Source: Caprimulgus europaeus (lineage: Eukaryota; Chordata; Aves; Caprimulgiformes; Caprimulgidae). From it: 64,000 bases of DNA. How positions within the stretch are numbered: position 1 is the stretch's first letter; each line of letters opens with the position of its first letter. The notes below the pieces were generated by a model that worked only from the letters and a program-made list of their open reading frames with translations, made no database searches and had not been told where the DNA came from. The stretch is from positions 8,070,501-8,134,500 of the forward strand of contig OU015541.1 in NCBI GenBank assembly GCA_907165065.1, read 5' to 3'. This document shows positions 41,301 to 51,580 of the stretch, piece by piece. The position numbers and the translations under genes are program-made.

Positions 41301-44300
41301 TGTTCTGGTAGTTCCTTTGTGACAGAAATGAAAAAAGCAGCAGCCTTGCCTATTCTTGTTACTTTCGGCTAATCCTGAATGTGCTGTAACTGTTCTTTGA
41401 TTCCTACTCCCCAATTATTTCCTGTAAAAAATAGCTTTCTCCCATCCATTCTCTTTTCTCTCTCTGTTTTTGAAACACTTTGCTGAATGACTCATATCAC
41501 CTCTTAGTAAATAGGTTAAGTCTAGGAGAATGGTGAAACTGCCTAAGTGACATGTGAATAAATAGTCTTATCGCTTGTGTGCTTTTCCTGCCAGCAGTTA
41601 CTATTTTAGAGGCATTGTGGTATCTCTTACCAATTTCATTAGCTTTTAAACTGTGAGGTGCAAGCTACTGTAGGAAAGAATCATCATCAACCTCCTTTGG
41701 TTTTGCTGTTTTTAATCTAAAAGAAGTATGTCTTATTATAAAATGGCACAGCAGTTATGTAGCAAATTCATAAGGTCCAAACCACGCACACGAAAATAGA
41801 TGCGAGCACAGTTCACCCTTGTGCTTTGCAGCAGCAGCAGCTGCCGCAGAGTTACATCAAGAGTTGGGAGTGACAAAATGAAGACTCTTGCCTTGTGTTT
41901 CTTAAGCTTCAGTCCATCAGCTTAATATTTCTGCATTGGTTTAGCCAACTAATGTGGTTTAAGAAAATTAACTCCATCCCCTTCTGGTATAAGTTTTTGT
42001 ATATTTATTTATTATGTGTGTATTCTACTTGGAATATTTTACTTGGTCTCATTGCATGTTAACTAAAGCTAAATACAAACTTCATATTTTCTCAGTAACT
42101 TGCTAACTATCAACTAGAGAGAGCCAACTGCATGACTCAAACACGTGTCCCTTCCCTTACAATTTCAGCCAAGACTATCTGGCATCAGAGTACTGCAGAA
42201 TGAAAGTCATATCTAAATATATGTGAGCAGAAAGAAAGTCAGTTAAAAAAAGACTTTGTTATGGAAAGCTACTACAAACCAAATCCACGGTGGCCTGGAG
42301 TTTCTCAGCACACCCAGGCTGATCTAGTTTTCCACTTTCAAGGTATGCTTCCCAAAGCAGCTGCTGGCACTCATAGAACTGCACAAAGCTATTACATCTT
42401 TTTGCATCCCTTTATGCCTTACATGTAGTGACTAAACAGACTTAAAGGGTTTATCTAACAAATAAAACAGATATTTATCATCATATTTTAGCAAATTTAA
42501 TAATACAAGTGTTTTTGCCTCATAATCATATAGTTCCTGGTAGTGTCAGCGTTAATATTCAGAGCCAGTCCTCTGTCAGGTAACTGGTGAATGAGATTGG
42601 CAGTGCCTGGCACGGAGTGCCACCCCAAATGCCCTCCCTTGCGTTTGGTTTCAGTATATGCAGCGCTGTGGACCACACAGAAGGGTGCCAAGAATGAGAT
42701 TTAAAGAAACACCCCAGTTTGATGGGCTGACTCTTCCCATTGTACTCATGCAGTGACTGAGATGCAACTCCTCTAAATTAAAGGGTTTTTACACCAGGGT
42801 GACTGACCCTGCAGATGAACTCCAAGGGCTTCCCACAGTGATGTGCTGAAGCATAAAGGGACAGGAGGGAAAGGACATGAAATTGTGCCTGAAGGTACGC
42901 TTTCCAGATTGCTAGCTGATGCAAATTCTTCCTCCACTCAATGTGAATTAGAATCTTCTGATAAAAAATTGACAACTAAATACTGAAATCCATCAAGCAA
43001 ACAGGAAATCACACTCCAGAGCAAAAATTGCTCTTTCTCTTGCTATTGCAGTCATCCCAGGATGAGAAAGCTCGTATGTATGTGCATGTGTGTCCTGCAG
43101 ATATCACATAACCCTAGTTTCATGGAGAAGTTGCCTAGAAAACTTAACTCATTGATTTCCAGAAGATTCGAACAGGGATCAAATGGATTAAATAACTGAA
43201 AGCACAAATGGCACCTGCTCAGTCTTGGAATTCCTCCATTCTGCTCACTTTGGGGCAACATTTGGCACCTATTTCTCCAGGAGAGTGTGTTATTTGTAAG
43301 CAATATAATTCTCCTATATATTGTTTGCACTTCAGATTTCAGTCCTCTTGCTACAGGGTCTCAATAAGTGGTCTTCCAGGGAATTAAACAACCCGTTAAC
43401 ACCCAGTTCTTTTCTTAACTGATTAACTGTGTGAAAGTCCTCTGGCCATGGAAGTGTAATGATTTTTTTACTAATCGCTTACAGGTTCAGGCGCAACTTA
43501 TTACTGATTTACAAGACTGTAACCATTTGTGTAACAAGCTGAAGTGAAGCATGGCAGAACAGGGCAGGCACCCAGCACTGCATGCACGGCAGGTAGCACA
43601 GGGAGAGCAGCACAGCTTTCACATTATCTCCACTGCTGCGAACTGCTCTGTTTTCCTTCTCTTGTAACTGGTCACTTTGCTTTGTATCACTGAGGAGAAC
43701 TTGGCTGGAGGGAACTGCAGAGTAACAACTTCTGTCTGAGGATAATACATGAATAAACAAAAGCAAAGGGTTGCTTGTCTGAAAGACATTATTCAGCCTA
43801 CCAGCTGTCTGGAGATACCAGTCCCAGACTTCCTGCATAGTCAGTGGAGAGAGCATCTGTGCAGCTTCTCACAAGTGGTACCCTAGTGTCTCCAAGGACA
43901 AGGCATCTCCAGCACTGAGGGATGCTCCATAGTCTCCTGACTTCTGATGTTACACAGAAAAGTCAGAACAGGTCACTGTTGGCTCACTTCTAATAGAAAT
44001 ACTTAGGACCTAATTTTTAGAGGTGTCGAGCACTCCAACATTGACTGACATTTATAGGTTTAAAGGTTTTAGGTTGGTAAGTTAAATTGTTGCCTATTAG
44101 GATTTTTAGAGTGCCTAAGTAGGCTCAGCACCTCATGCCTTTGGTAGTTTGAGATCTAAACTACCTACAGACTTTAAAACATCCCTGTAGGGACTTTTAA
44201 AAATGGTTGATCTGTACTACATCCACGCACTTAGTATAGGCTCGTTGGATGCAGGTCATCATCATTTCAGGCTTTTTTTCTGTTAGCTAGGCATGTATTA

Positions 44301-47300
44301 TTTAAGTTCCCTTAGTGTGACCTTCACAGTCTTTCTGCATTTGTCAGACCAAAGCAAACCTGTAATAAATCTGGTCCTTCAGGAAGACGTTGGACTTGGC
44401 CAGTGCCATACGGCAAGATGATGATACAGCAGAGGTCCAGTCTCTGGAGTCCCTCTCTCCAGTCTTCTGCTGTAACCACAAGGTCACACTTATTCCTGAC
44501 AGTTTTAACACAGTTGTTTGTAGTGGTAGGCTGTTGATCTTTTCTGGAAGCACACTGACAATAATGAAAGTACATAGTAAATCCTTAAAATTTCTGAGGT
44601 AGTGTCACAGATTTGTGTTTTGAGTATTTCCTTCTTGATAGCTTTGATGTGTAGTGCATTTAAGACACTGATTTTTGTTTTGTTTTAGCAGAAATACTAT
44701 CTCTATTTTCTGCTCTTTTCTTACAGGCACACCCAGTTTCCTGTTAAAGATTTTGGGTAGGATAGTACCATAGATACTGATCGGTTTATTTTTGCACCTC
44801 GCTCTGGAACTATATTGAAATATAAGGGAAGAATATTTAAATGTTGTGAGTGAAATCCAGATCCTGTGAATCACAAGCAGTTTAGATACTCATTTCAGTT
44901 GGGACAGTCTTTAGCCAAAAACATGCATTTTATTTAGATTCTGTTTTCCATCAGATATCTGTATTATGATGTTAAATTCATGGAAAGATGCCGATGTGTT
45001 TTGAATCTATTGAAACTGTTGTAACAAAAATGCATCATGAGACTTGAATTACCACTTAGTTTGAGATCAGTAACTTCTTCCAAGAGTTTGCTTAATTAAC
45101 GGAGATGACCTAACTGCTGTTGGGCTGGATGGTGTTGAAGAAGTTTATAGTTTATGTAGCCTACAGAGATTACAAACAGAACAAGGAAGAAAAGTTGCAG
45201 TGTGCATCTATTAGCATTATTTCAATAAGGACTAAGAGCTTTTTTTGATGTGTAATTGAAGTAAAGCTTTACAGCTACAAATCTCTTTTAGTAGTTTTAT
45301 GTCCCTGTTTTCATAAAAAAGGCCTTTCATTGCTGTTGATTTATAAAAGAACACCCTCACGGACACATTTTTCCCCAACATTTTGTTGGGTTTGGGCTTC
45401 TTGTGCCTAATACACCTAGGTTTGTATTTACCAGTCAATTAGTTGCTCTGCTTGCATGTGCAAAAGCTGATTTTCCAGGATGCAGCATATAAAATAGGCT
45501 GTGTACTGAGTGGTAGGTTCCAGTGCACGATACGTGGCTGCATAAACTTAGGGAGCCAAGTAAAATATTTCTTTTCTATATATAGTCACCTGAAATCCAG
45601 CAGCAAAGACGCTTCTGAATCTTGCACTCAAAACTAACTTAGTTTTTAAGAAGCACTTTTTCTTTCTTAATATAGCATTTTTAAAAAAAAAATTTCCACA
45701 TAGTTTTGCAGAAGTGCCAAATGCTTTCTTGATTAATTCGAAAGAAATCTAAAAAGATCAGACAGAAAAAATGAAACAGAATTTTAAATATTGCCATTTT
45801 ATGAGAAAAAAAAAAATCACCTCATTTGTGTTTGGAGCAAAGACTGTAACGTTCATAATTTCTTTGCACATATCTTTCCTGTTCTTTACAATTAAGGCAA
45901 AGTCTAATTTATGAGGCCACTATGGTTAGATCTCTTATTTAAAAGGGACTGACTTTTGATCTGGCATAAATATGTCATGTTTTATTTGGGCCACTAAGAT
46001 GATAATGTAACTGAATTTTGCAAAAGGCAGTGACTAGTCTTTGACCTGACTTACAAGCTACATGGACCTCCTGTGCCTCTGAAGTCTCAGATCAAATTAT
46101 CAGCATTTTGCCTATGTTTTGTGATCAGTTTAGGTGTGTAATTTTTTGCATACTTATTTTTAGACAATATCAGTTCGGAAAAGAGGGGGAAAAAGTAAAA
46201 TAGTGATGGATCTGAGCAAACAGAAAGGTCAGCGGTTAAGTTCTGCCTTATGTATTGTATATGCTGAAATGTCCTTTTAATAAATTAAACCACGAAATGA
46301 AAGAGTAGCTGGAAACTTTAACATTTGGCCTTGCAACGTAGGTCAAAAGTTACTTTTTTTTCTCAAAAATGGTTTTGCAAATCTTTTTCAGAGCTGATAG
46401 ATACACACCTTAGCTGGATACAAAACATTATATGAAAAAGAATGACTGTGATCTTTGATCCAAGCAATCAAAAAGAAAGGTAATTGGTATTTTTCTGCCT
46501 TTTCTCCAGCTGTGTGTTTCTCTTAACCTTTATTTATTTATTTTTTCAATTACAAAGTCATGCCAATTTTTATTTGGCTTAGAGGGTTTAAAAGCTTATT
46601 TAATTTAATTTAATTATTTTTTTTTTCATTCTTTTTCTTCCCCACTTGTGTACCACAAAGCTGTCCTGAAGTAGCTGGGGTCTGGTGGGCAGGGAAGGAG
46701 AGATGGGGTTGTGCATGCTGGGCTAAAGCATCTTGTCATTCCCAGGCAGCAGCTAGACCCACATTAGGACCATGGTTTGCCTGGTCATGTTTTGAGGGCA
46801 CACTAAAAATTCACTGTTCAGCTTTCCTCCCCAGTCCCTGTTTTGCCATCAGCTCTTCCCTGCGTGTCTTGTGTTGACTTTGCATGTAAAACGCCTCTTG
46901 GCCGCATCAGCGGAGCAAACATGGAATGTGCAGGATCCCTGCCTGGTGCAGGGAGGAGGGGCTGAGCTTTGCCTCCTCTGGTGAGACCCCAAAGGGCACA
47001 AACCCCAGTTGCTGCCACGGGTGTAGTGCTGTGACAGCATCAACTTAATCAGGGTGGTGCCAGAGGAATAACGGTAGTCGAGTGGTTATTCCGATGCACG
47101 TGGGGATGCGTGCGCACGCATGCATATGAGTGTGTGTGCGTGTGTATAATCAATTACAAGGAGCCTGACTCGTTGCCAGCTAAAATTGGAGACTGTTTTC
47201 TGTCTCTGGACTACTAGTTGAAGCTCGGTATTTAATACAACCCACCATCATCCCGCAAATGAATACACTCCAGATTTCTATCTGAGAGGATGTGAATTAG

Positions 47301-50300
47301 AGTCTTAAATGTCTTTGAGGACTGGAGCCTGAGAGACTGACTCTAACCCATCAAAGCTGGGTGATTAGAAGAACACAGACATTTGCCCATGATTTGAGCC
47401 AGCCTCTTGCATTCAGCTAACTTGGGGATCTCCAAGCACTGGGGCCGTTGTAATGCTTGTACCCGAGCAGTATCTAACAGAGGATATGCTGAAGAGATTC
47501 AGGCCTAGCTAGGCATTTCCTTGGTCTGGATGGCTGATGTCAGCTCTAATTTCAGTCCTTTTTTTAATGATTTAATCTTTCATTATCTTTGCATAAGTCC
47601 TCATGGCCCCATTTAATCAGTTCTGTTATTAGGTGGATCAATAGCAGTGTGCTCCAGAGCTGCCACATGCCAGGCACCTTAAATAACAATATTTTATTTA
47701 TTAACCACATCATCTCCACTTCCTTTTGGCTAGAAATGGGCAAATAATGAGAACCGATACTTGAGATACATTTTAACCATGCTACCAAAAAAAGATAGAT
47801 GGGAGTTCAGAACGTGATCTCAGCTTCCTGTGAAGTTTAAGTATGTCTCAGTTTGCTGATCTTGTTCAACCTACTGTTGAAACCCAAATCACTGAGATTA
47901 CACCTGGATCTGGAGCAGATCACCAAAGATGTGTGATTTCACTAGACTCAGTCTGGAGGTGACTCCAAGCTGGGAGAGAGATACTTGCCTTGGGACCCAT
48001 TCCTGTTATATTTGTATATTCATTAGATTTAGGGGCTCTGGTTGTAGATCAGGACTTTTTGCGCTGGAACAAACATTAATTTACAAGTCCTTCCCTTAGA
48101 GAGCCCAGACTAGTGTTGCCCAGTTTAAACTGCAACTAACTCCCCTCACCACATGGATTTAGGTGAAATTCAGGGTAACTGTGGGACGTTCAGGTGAGCT
48201 GATAACAGGAAGCCCCCTTGTCATTCAGGTGCTTACAACAGAATTTGCCACCTGTACGAGCTGGCACAGAGAGAGCAGCTGCACCCGAGCGTGGTCCTGC
48301 AGCCCATCTGGGGTTGATGTTTCATAATTGTTCCCCTGCAAGTTTTTAGCTCTTCTCAGATTGTAGTCCCCCTATGAACCTCAGCCCACAAAACCCACTG
48401 CTGACCTCCTGTGCACTGCACAGGAGCGAAAGTGGAGTTTGCAGGCTGAGTAAGCCCTTTACCACACCATCTAACCTGCCCAGAGTCTGCAAGCGGAGGT
48501 CCCCACGCTGGCCAGGCTGTGGATTCATGGTCTGCTGGTGCTGCACAACGGATTTCACTTTGCCTAAAGCTCTGACTGGGAAAAATGGACCCTTCAAAAG
48601 ACTGTAGGTTTAGTAAACTCCATTTAATTATCTGTTCATTTTCCCCTTAATATTTAACCCTTCCTAGAAGAAGATGGCTGTTGGCTCCGATATTTCCACA
48701 AGTGGTGGCTTTATTAAACGAAAGGAAACTCATAAATGGTATTTTTGGTACACCAGCTGCTCAAACAAACGTGTCGATAAATAAATCGGCCTGCAGTCTC
48801 AGCCCACTTGTTTTTAGAAAGGAAATGACCCTGTAAGAGTGGGTGCCCACTTCTTTTACCTCACTGCTATTTTTAGCTGAGGCTGTGAAAAATTTCCATT
48901 GAAGACCTGCTCCTCTCATTTCCTGGGTAGAGCAAACAGGAAGCTCTTCTAACTGAGCTGAAGGAGGTTTTTTTCCTTTAAAGTGGACCAACCTCACCTC
49001 CCACTGGTTGCTTGCTTGCACTGCAGAGCAACAACACACCAAATAAATACCCTACATATGTGCTTTATTTGCAATAATTCACCCAGAAGGCTGGTAGAAG
49101 CCAACTGGTGATGGTGACACGTAGAAAGCTGGGCAGGAGGAGAGGACAGGAGTTCTCCTGTCAGCCATGCTTTTTTGCCAGTGTTCTCACTGAGAGGCAC
49201 CAAGCTGGCTGAAATCAGGCATTTCCTGGCTGGAATTAGAAAGAGCTGAACTCTGGGCTTTTAACAGTGGGATTTTTGAGCATGGAGGGATGGGAAGTGC
49301 CTTGTGTGGCACAGGCTATGGGCCTCCTTCAGGAGAATTTACTGTACCTGGATATGCAGAGGGCTGGCTCCCTGCTCCTCCCATCAAGCACCTGTGCTGT
49401 GCTCTGTGCACATACTTGGTCCTTGAGGGGTATAGCCCACCACAGCAGACATCCGTACAGGAATAAGATGGAGCTTTGCATAAAACATAGATGTTACTTT
49501 CTCAGAGATAAGAGTGGAGGGAGCTTTCAAACTACTAGTCATAGCTACTAAAAATGAGTATAAGTGTTCCCTTCCCAGAGACAATAAGAGATTGGACACA
49601 ATTTTTTTTAAATTGTTGGGAAGTGATGAAATACTACATTAATTAAATTTTTTCATAAACATTTGTTAGAAATGAGCCTAAATATGGAGGAGTCTTACAG
49701 GTGCATACCTGAGAATTCATCAGCCTTGGGTGAGGGTCTTCTCTGGTTTGAATTAGTCCTTGTCTTAGCCCTTTAAATGTCAACAGGGTGAAATAATTTA
49801 CATGTGGGGTCTGAAACCTTAGAAAATTTGGTCTTTTGGTTTTAAGGCAAGTTTCTCAAAGTAGCTAGACAGTTTCCAAACTGTGGACCCCCTTGGTGAA
49901 TACAGAGCCAAGGAGCTGCATGTGAAATGGAGCCCCAGAACAGGCAGGTCTGGAGTTTTGCACCAAAATGCCCATATCTTAGGTCTCCCCTAATGCAAGT
50001 GCAGCCCAGAGAGAGAATTCTTGTTCCAGGAGATACCAAAGGGTGCTTTAGGCAAATAAGTGTGAAAGGTAACAGGAGAGAATGGCAGTGTATGTAACAC
50101 ATGATACTGTTCTGATTTTTTAAACGGAGAACAAAGTTCTTCAGTGTCTTCTCTTGAGCTTTATTAGCAAGCCTGACCCAGCCTCCTGGAGTATCATAGT
50201 AGTGCATGGAAGTTTGCTTATGCTACAATCTACAAACAATCTACAAACTATAAAAAAAATGTAGAGCAAATAGAGTCTACAGTGAGATTTTAAAAACCAA

Positions 50301-50834
50301 ACACAAAAAGCCAACACTTTTTCACCTGAACTGCAATTTCTGTGTTTTCAGCACTGTATCCTATATTGCCTTCAAATCTGGCCTTTCTCTTCTCAAAATA
50401 TTCTTATGTCACCCTAGTGAAACTTTTAAAATGCTCTGCTACCTAAAGATGAATTATTTTTTTAACTCAGGTAAAGGAAATGTCTGTGAAAGAGCGTACG
50501 TAGGGGATGTAGCATTTACTGGACGCATGGTACAACTTGTCAGTTGTGTTTTTAGGGTACTTGAGGCACGCTGAGCACAGTGTAAACCCCCCCAGTCCTT
50601 CCCCCTTGCTTTCAAAAATACATAGTCTGGGTAATTAGGCTAAAAGTTTTAAGTTTTAATAAAGTTGTGTTACAAGTACATGGGACATTTTCAGCTTACC
50701 AGCACACTGCCCAAGTATTGCTTTTACTTTTCGTGATTTTGAAAGTGTTCTAACATTTCTTCCTCTTTTATTTCACAGTTAACGAAATAATCAGGAAGGA
50801 ATTTTCTGGACTCCCTGCCAGAAATCAAACATAG
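5227..50834 (+). CDS. NFATC2: NFATC2 (NFAT1), 3' half of the coding sequence, five or six joined exons
   Basis: Transcription factor of the NFAT family. It is dephosphorylated by calcineurin, enters the nucleus and binds GGAAA sites, often with AP-1, in cytokine and other genes. The coding path is 5227-5367, 19916-19971, 20894-21020, 22591-23286, then either 46392-46435 (with stop) or 50779-50834 (with stop). The joined frame stays open with intron phases 1, 0, 1 and 1. It encodes the C-terminal Rel (IPT/TIG) domain, a KRKR nuclear localization motif and the C-terminal transactivation domain. From the first complete codon to the stop there are 353 or 357 residues, about the last 38% of a roughly 925-residue protein. 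The N-terminal transactivation domain, calcineurin-docking motif, SP repeats and N-terminal Rel domain must lie upstream of the window. The paralogue is fixed by the C-terminal exon and by both alternative C-termini, which match NFATC2 and not NFATC1, C3 or C4 as I remember them. Confidence 0.96.
10478..10521. repeat. 22 bp imperfect tandem duplication
   Basis: Two adjacent copies starting ttccatcttgtacc and ctccatcctgtacc, roughly 18 of 22 positions identical. Intronic, no function suggested. Confidence 0.7.
15881..15952 (-). repeat. CR1 LINE fragment (3' region, antisense)
   Basis: The stretch with aaggccagaagggatctcag, then cccaacctcctgctcaaagc, matches the familiar antisense 3' region of sauropsid CR1 elements (pattern: ggttggaagggacctc, then tccaacctcctgctcaaagcag). 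It is short and decayed with no coding part. It supports a sauropsid, probably avian, source. Confidence 0.7.
19916..19971 (+). CDS. NFATC2: NFATC2 coding exon: IPT/TIG domain, short 56 bp exon
   Basis: A 56 bp exon with acceptor ttctag (ending 19915) and donor gtaagt (from 19972, a strong consensus). The first two bases complete an Asp codon with the g carried over from 5367. The exon then reads GQQIWEMEATVDKDKSQP and ends on a codon boundary. This is the middle of the C-terminal Rel (IPT) domain and agrees with mammalian NFATC2 without an obvious change. It is short enough to be missed by ORF-based gene finding and is recognised from the protein match plus consensus splice sites. Confidence 0.95.
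19972..20893 (+). other. NFATC2: NFATC2 intron, 922 bp
   Basis: Short intron with a strong donor gtaagt and the acceptor tttcgttgtttcag. No repeat or other feature recognised. Confidence 0.9.
20894..21020 (+). CDS. NFATC2: NFATC2 coding exon: end of the IPT/TIG domain with KRKR nuclear localization motif
   Basis: 127 bp exon, acceptor tttcag (ending 20893), donor gtaatt (from 21021). It begins in phase 0 with SMLFVEIPEYRNKHIRT and runs through VKVNFYVINGKRKRSQP to HFTYHP plus the first base of the next codon. It closes the C-terminal Rel fold. The basic KRKR at 20978-20989 is the family's Rel-C nuclear localization motif, exposed after calcineurin acts on the N-terminal region. The first residue is Ser, where I recall Asn in human NFATC2; the rest is almost unchanged. 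The exon sits between two short introns (922 and 1,570 bp), unlike the long introns on either side of this cluster. Confidence 0.96.
21021..22590 (+). other. NFATC2: NFATC2 intron, 1,570 bp
   Basis: Short AT-rich intron, donor gtaatt, acceptor gctttattctag. The reading frame of the following exon is open back to 22452 by chance. No repeat or other feature recognised. Confidence 0.9.
22591..23286 (+). CDS. NFATC2: NFATC2 coding exon: large C-terminal transactivation-domain exon
   Basis: 696 bp exon, acceptor ttctag (ending 22590), donor gtaagc (from 23287). It encodes about 232 residues of the Gln-, Ser- and Pro-rich C-terminal transactivation domain specific to NFATC2. Recognisable blocks include SIKTEPIDDYDPALIC, PYYSQHTMVTESPSCLVATM, YQRSKSLSPSQLGYQQ, SPVIHYSPTNQQLRCGSHQE and PAGVTIKQEQNLDQ. 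Two psi-K-x-E SUMO consensus sites are intact: IKTE (Lys codon 22602-22604) and IKQE (Lys codon 23247-23249). They correspond to the two SUMO acceptors reported for mouse NFAT1 (K684 and K897, from memory). Divergence from mammals is concentrated in the Ser/Pro/Gln spacers. The exon ends one base into a codon, so the next residue is Glu or Val depending on which terminal exon is joined. The open frame extends into both flanking introns, but the splice sites and protein match fix the limits. Confidence 0.97.
23696..23715. repeat. 20-base A homopolymer in the intron after the transactivation exon
   Basis: Uninterrupted A run. No poly(A) signal immediately upstream and no target-site duplication recognised, so it does not mark a processed pseudogene that I can identify. 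Confidence 0.85.
26275..26400 (-). repeat. MIR-like SINE remnant (antisense)
   Basis: ccctggggaagccgctcagc followed by cacagttccccatctgcaac resembles the reverse complement of the MIR core (pattern: cttgggcaagtcactt, then cagtttccccatctgtaa). It is decayed. Confidence 0.5.
27271..27540. promoter_or_regulatory. CpG-enriched patch in the large NFATC2 intron, possible intragenic CpG island
   Basis: By hand count there are about 17 CpG in 270 bases at roughly 62% GC, giving an observed/expected near 0.65. The surrounding intron has almost none. This would meet the loose classical island definition. No TATA box, exon or protein match supports a promoter, so a regulatory role is only inferred. Confidence 0.35.
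29489..29590 (+). repeat. MIR-like SINE remnant (sense)
   Basis: tcttgcagatggatgaagca, gggcacagagcttttaagtg and acttgcccca reproduce the MIR core order (cagatgaggaaactgaggcacagagaggtt, then aagtgacttgcccaagg) with substitutions. Confidence 0.55.
31895..32005 (+). repeat. CR1-like 3' fragment (sense)
   Basis: Contains agcagactggacaaatgta, atcctgcattggctataaga and ctagatgacctaataggtca. These match the sense-strand 3' end of CR1-family elements (pattern: gactagatgacctaataggtctcttcc). Decayed, with no tail repeat preserved. Confidence 0.6.
32193..32226. repeat. 17 bp perfect tandem duplication
   Basis: ccagaggaaggtagaag occurs twice without a gap. Intronic and probably recent, since the copies are identical. 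Confidence 0.85.
46392..46479 (+). CDS. NFATC2: NFATC2 alternative cassette exon: C-terminus ELIDTHLSWIQNII and stop
   Basis: Acceptor tctttttcag ends at 46391. The exon starts with ag, which joins the g from 23286 to make Glu, then reads LIDTHLSWIQNII and stops (tga 46433-46435). As I recall, this matches the shorter human isoform (921 aa) except for a final Ile instead of Leu. A good donor (aaag then gtaatt) starts at 46480, giving an 88 bp cassette exon with coding part 46392-46435. I see no AATAAA for more than 2 kb after the stop, which favours an internal exon over a terminal one. Because 88 is not a multiple of three, including or skipping the exon changes the C-terminus. The stop is 44 nt upstream of the exon end, so the transcript should escape exon-junction-dependent decay. 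The donor is a prediction; the coding part is well supported. Confidence 0.88.
46712..46717 (+). promoter_or_regulatory. NFATC2: Possible RBFOX splicing motif downstream of the cassette exon (TGCATG)
   Basis: TGCATG lies 233 bases after the predicted cassette donor. RBFOX proteins binding downstream within about 300 bases generally promote exon inclusion. One hexamer occurs often by chance, so the support is weak. Confidence 0.25.
47106..47148. repeat. Alternating purine-pyrimidine tract with a 16 bp palindrome
   Basis: 47106-47128 alternates purine and pyrimidine and includes the perfect palindrome atgcgtgcgcacgcat (47106-47121). 47130-47148 is a second alternating run, mostly TG. This is the composition classically prone to left-handed Z-DNA. 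It lies in the intron between the two alternative C-terminal exons. Confidence 0.75.
50779..50834 (+). CDS. NFATC2: NFATC2 last exon, coding part: C-terminus VNEIIRKEFSGLPARNQT and stop
   Basis: The acceptor has a long pyrimidine-rich tract (cttcctcttttatttcacag, ending 50778). The first two bases tt join the g from 23286 to give Val. The frame then reads NEIIRKEFSGLPARNQT and stops at tag 50832-50834. This is the C-terminus of the 925-residue human isoform, with Leu where I recall Pro. The VNEII motif is shared with the C-termini of other NFAT proteins. It is used when the 88 bp cassette at 46392 is skipped. When the cassette is included, this exon is only 3' UTR. Confidence 0.95.
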
Positions 50835-51339
50835 AAGAAGAGATTTGTGAGACAACTTATACTGAATCCTTCCATAACTGACCTCTTAGATCCTTCCAAT
50901 GCCCCTGCAACCTTCTGCTTCCTTAACTGTTCATCTCAAGGCACCAATTCAATGCAAGGAACAATGTATTGGCATCAAGCTGACAGCCTTGACTAAGCAA
51001 CTCGCCACCTCTCTCTGTAAACATTGAGAAGGACACCCTTCCTTTCGTCCAAAGATTGTATTGTTCTCATATAACAGAGCATCTGTCTGAGGAAACTCTT
51101 CAAGCCTGCTGCGAAATATCTATCTATGTATCGATCTATCTTAGTAATAAGGGAGAAGTGAGATGTCACTCCTGAACACCGCACAAAGCAAGGGAGGTTA
51201 TGTATTAGTGCTTATTAGGGTGGGGTGGGAAATGGGGGAAGAGAGAGTAATATATTCCATAAAAGAATAACGACATTTTGCGGTTCACTAACAATGACTT
51301 GCCCTCCAGGTCTCAACGCCCTTTGTGAGAAATTTATTG

Positions 51340-51430
51340 TTGTAGGAAACTGAGGCAACGCAAGCTTGCTCAGCCTTTATCTGACCTGGGATCGAAAGCC
51401 ATTTTTTCTGACTCTGAGCACTCTGATCAG
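51340..51430 (+). repeat. Possible MIR-like SINE remnant in the 3' UTR
   Basis: The series taggaaactgaggcaacgca, gacctgggatcgaaagcc and tctgactctgagcactctga follows the order of the MIR core and its 3' half (gaaactgaggc, then gggattcgaaccc, then ctgactc). It is decayed, so the assignment is tentative. Confidence 0.4.
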
Positions 51431-51574
51431 TATTTCAAACAGTAGATGTCAGCTGAATCTAGGAGTTTGCTTCATTTTTCTTGTTAGACTGGATAGGAGT
51501 TTGAAGGAGAAGGATGCTCACAGAGAACCAATGAAAAGAGAAATTCAGCAGTTGTAACACCTGTCCCATGGTAA

Positions 51575-51580
51575 AATAAA
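51575..51580 (+). terminator. NFATC2: Possible proximal polyadenylation signal (AATAAA)
   Basis: A canonical hexamer about 740 bases after the stop codon, in ggtaaaataaacccag. The downstream GT-rich element is weak. If used, it would remove the Pumilio motifs, hairpin and AU-rich parts of the UTR. Confidence 0.25.

Larger units (their letters stand above)
23287..46391 (+). other. NFATC2: NFATC2 intron, 23.1 kb, before the alternative C-terminal exons
   Basis: The longest intron in the window. It contains a 20-base A run (23696-23715), MIR-like pieces (about 26275-26400 and 29489-29590), a CpG-enriched patch (27271-27540) and a CR1 3' fragment (31895-32005). It also contains a 17 bp tandem duplication at 32193-32226 and an ATT microsatellite near 31675. 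I recognise no coding exon, small RNA or intact mobile element. If the cassette exon is skipped, the intron runs to 50778 and is 27.5 kb. Confidence 0.8.
46480..50778 (+). other. NFATC2: NFATC2 intron between the cassette exon and the last exon
   Basis: Begins at the predicted donor gtaatt and ends at the strong acceptor before 50779. It has T-rich stretches just after the donor (46527-46545 and 46611-46625), a TGCATG at 46712-46717, and the alternating purine-pyrimidine tract at 47106-47148. The first hexamers resembling a poly(A) signal are ATTAAA at 48713 and AATAAA at 48780, more than 2 kb in. Confidence 0.75.
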
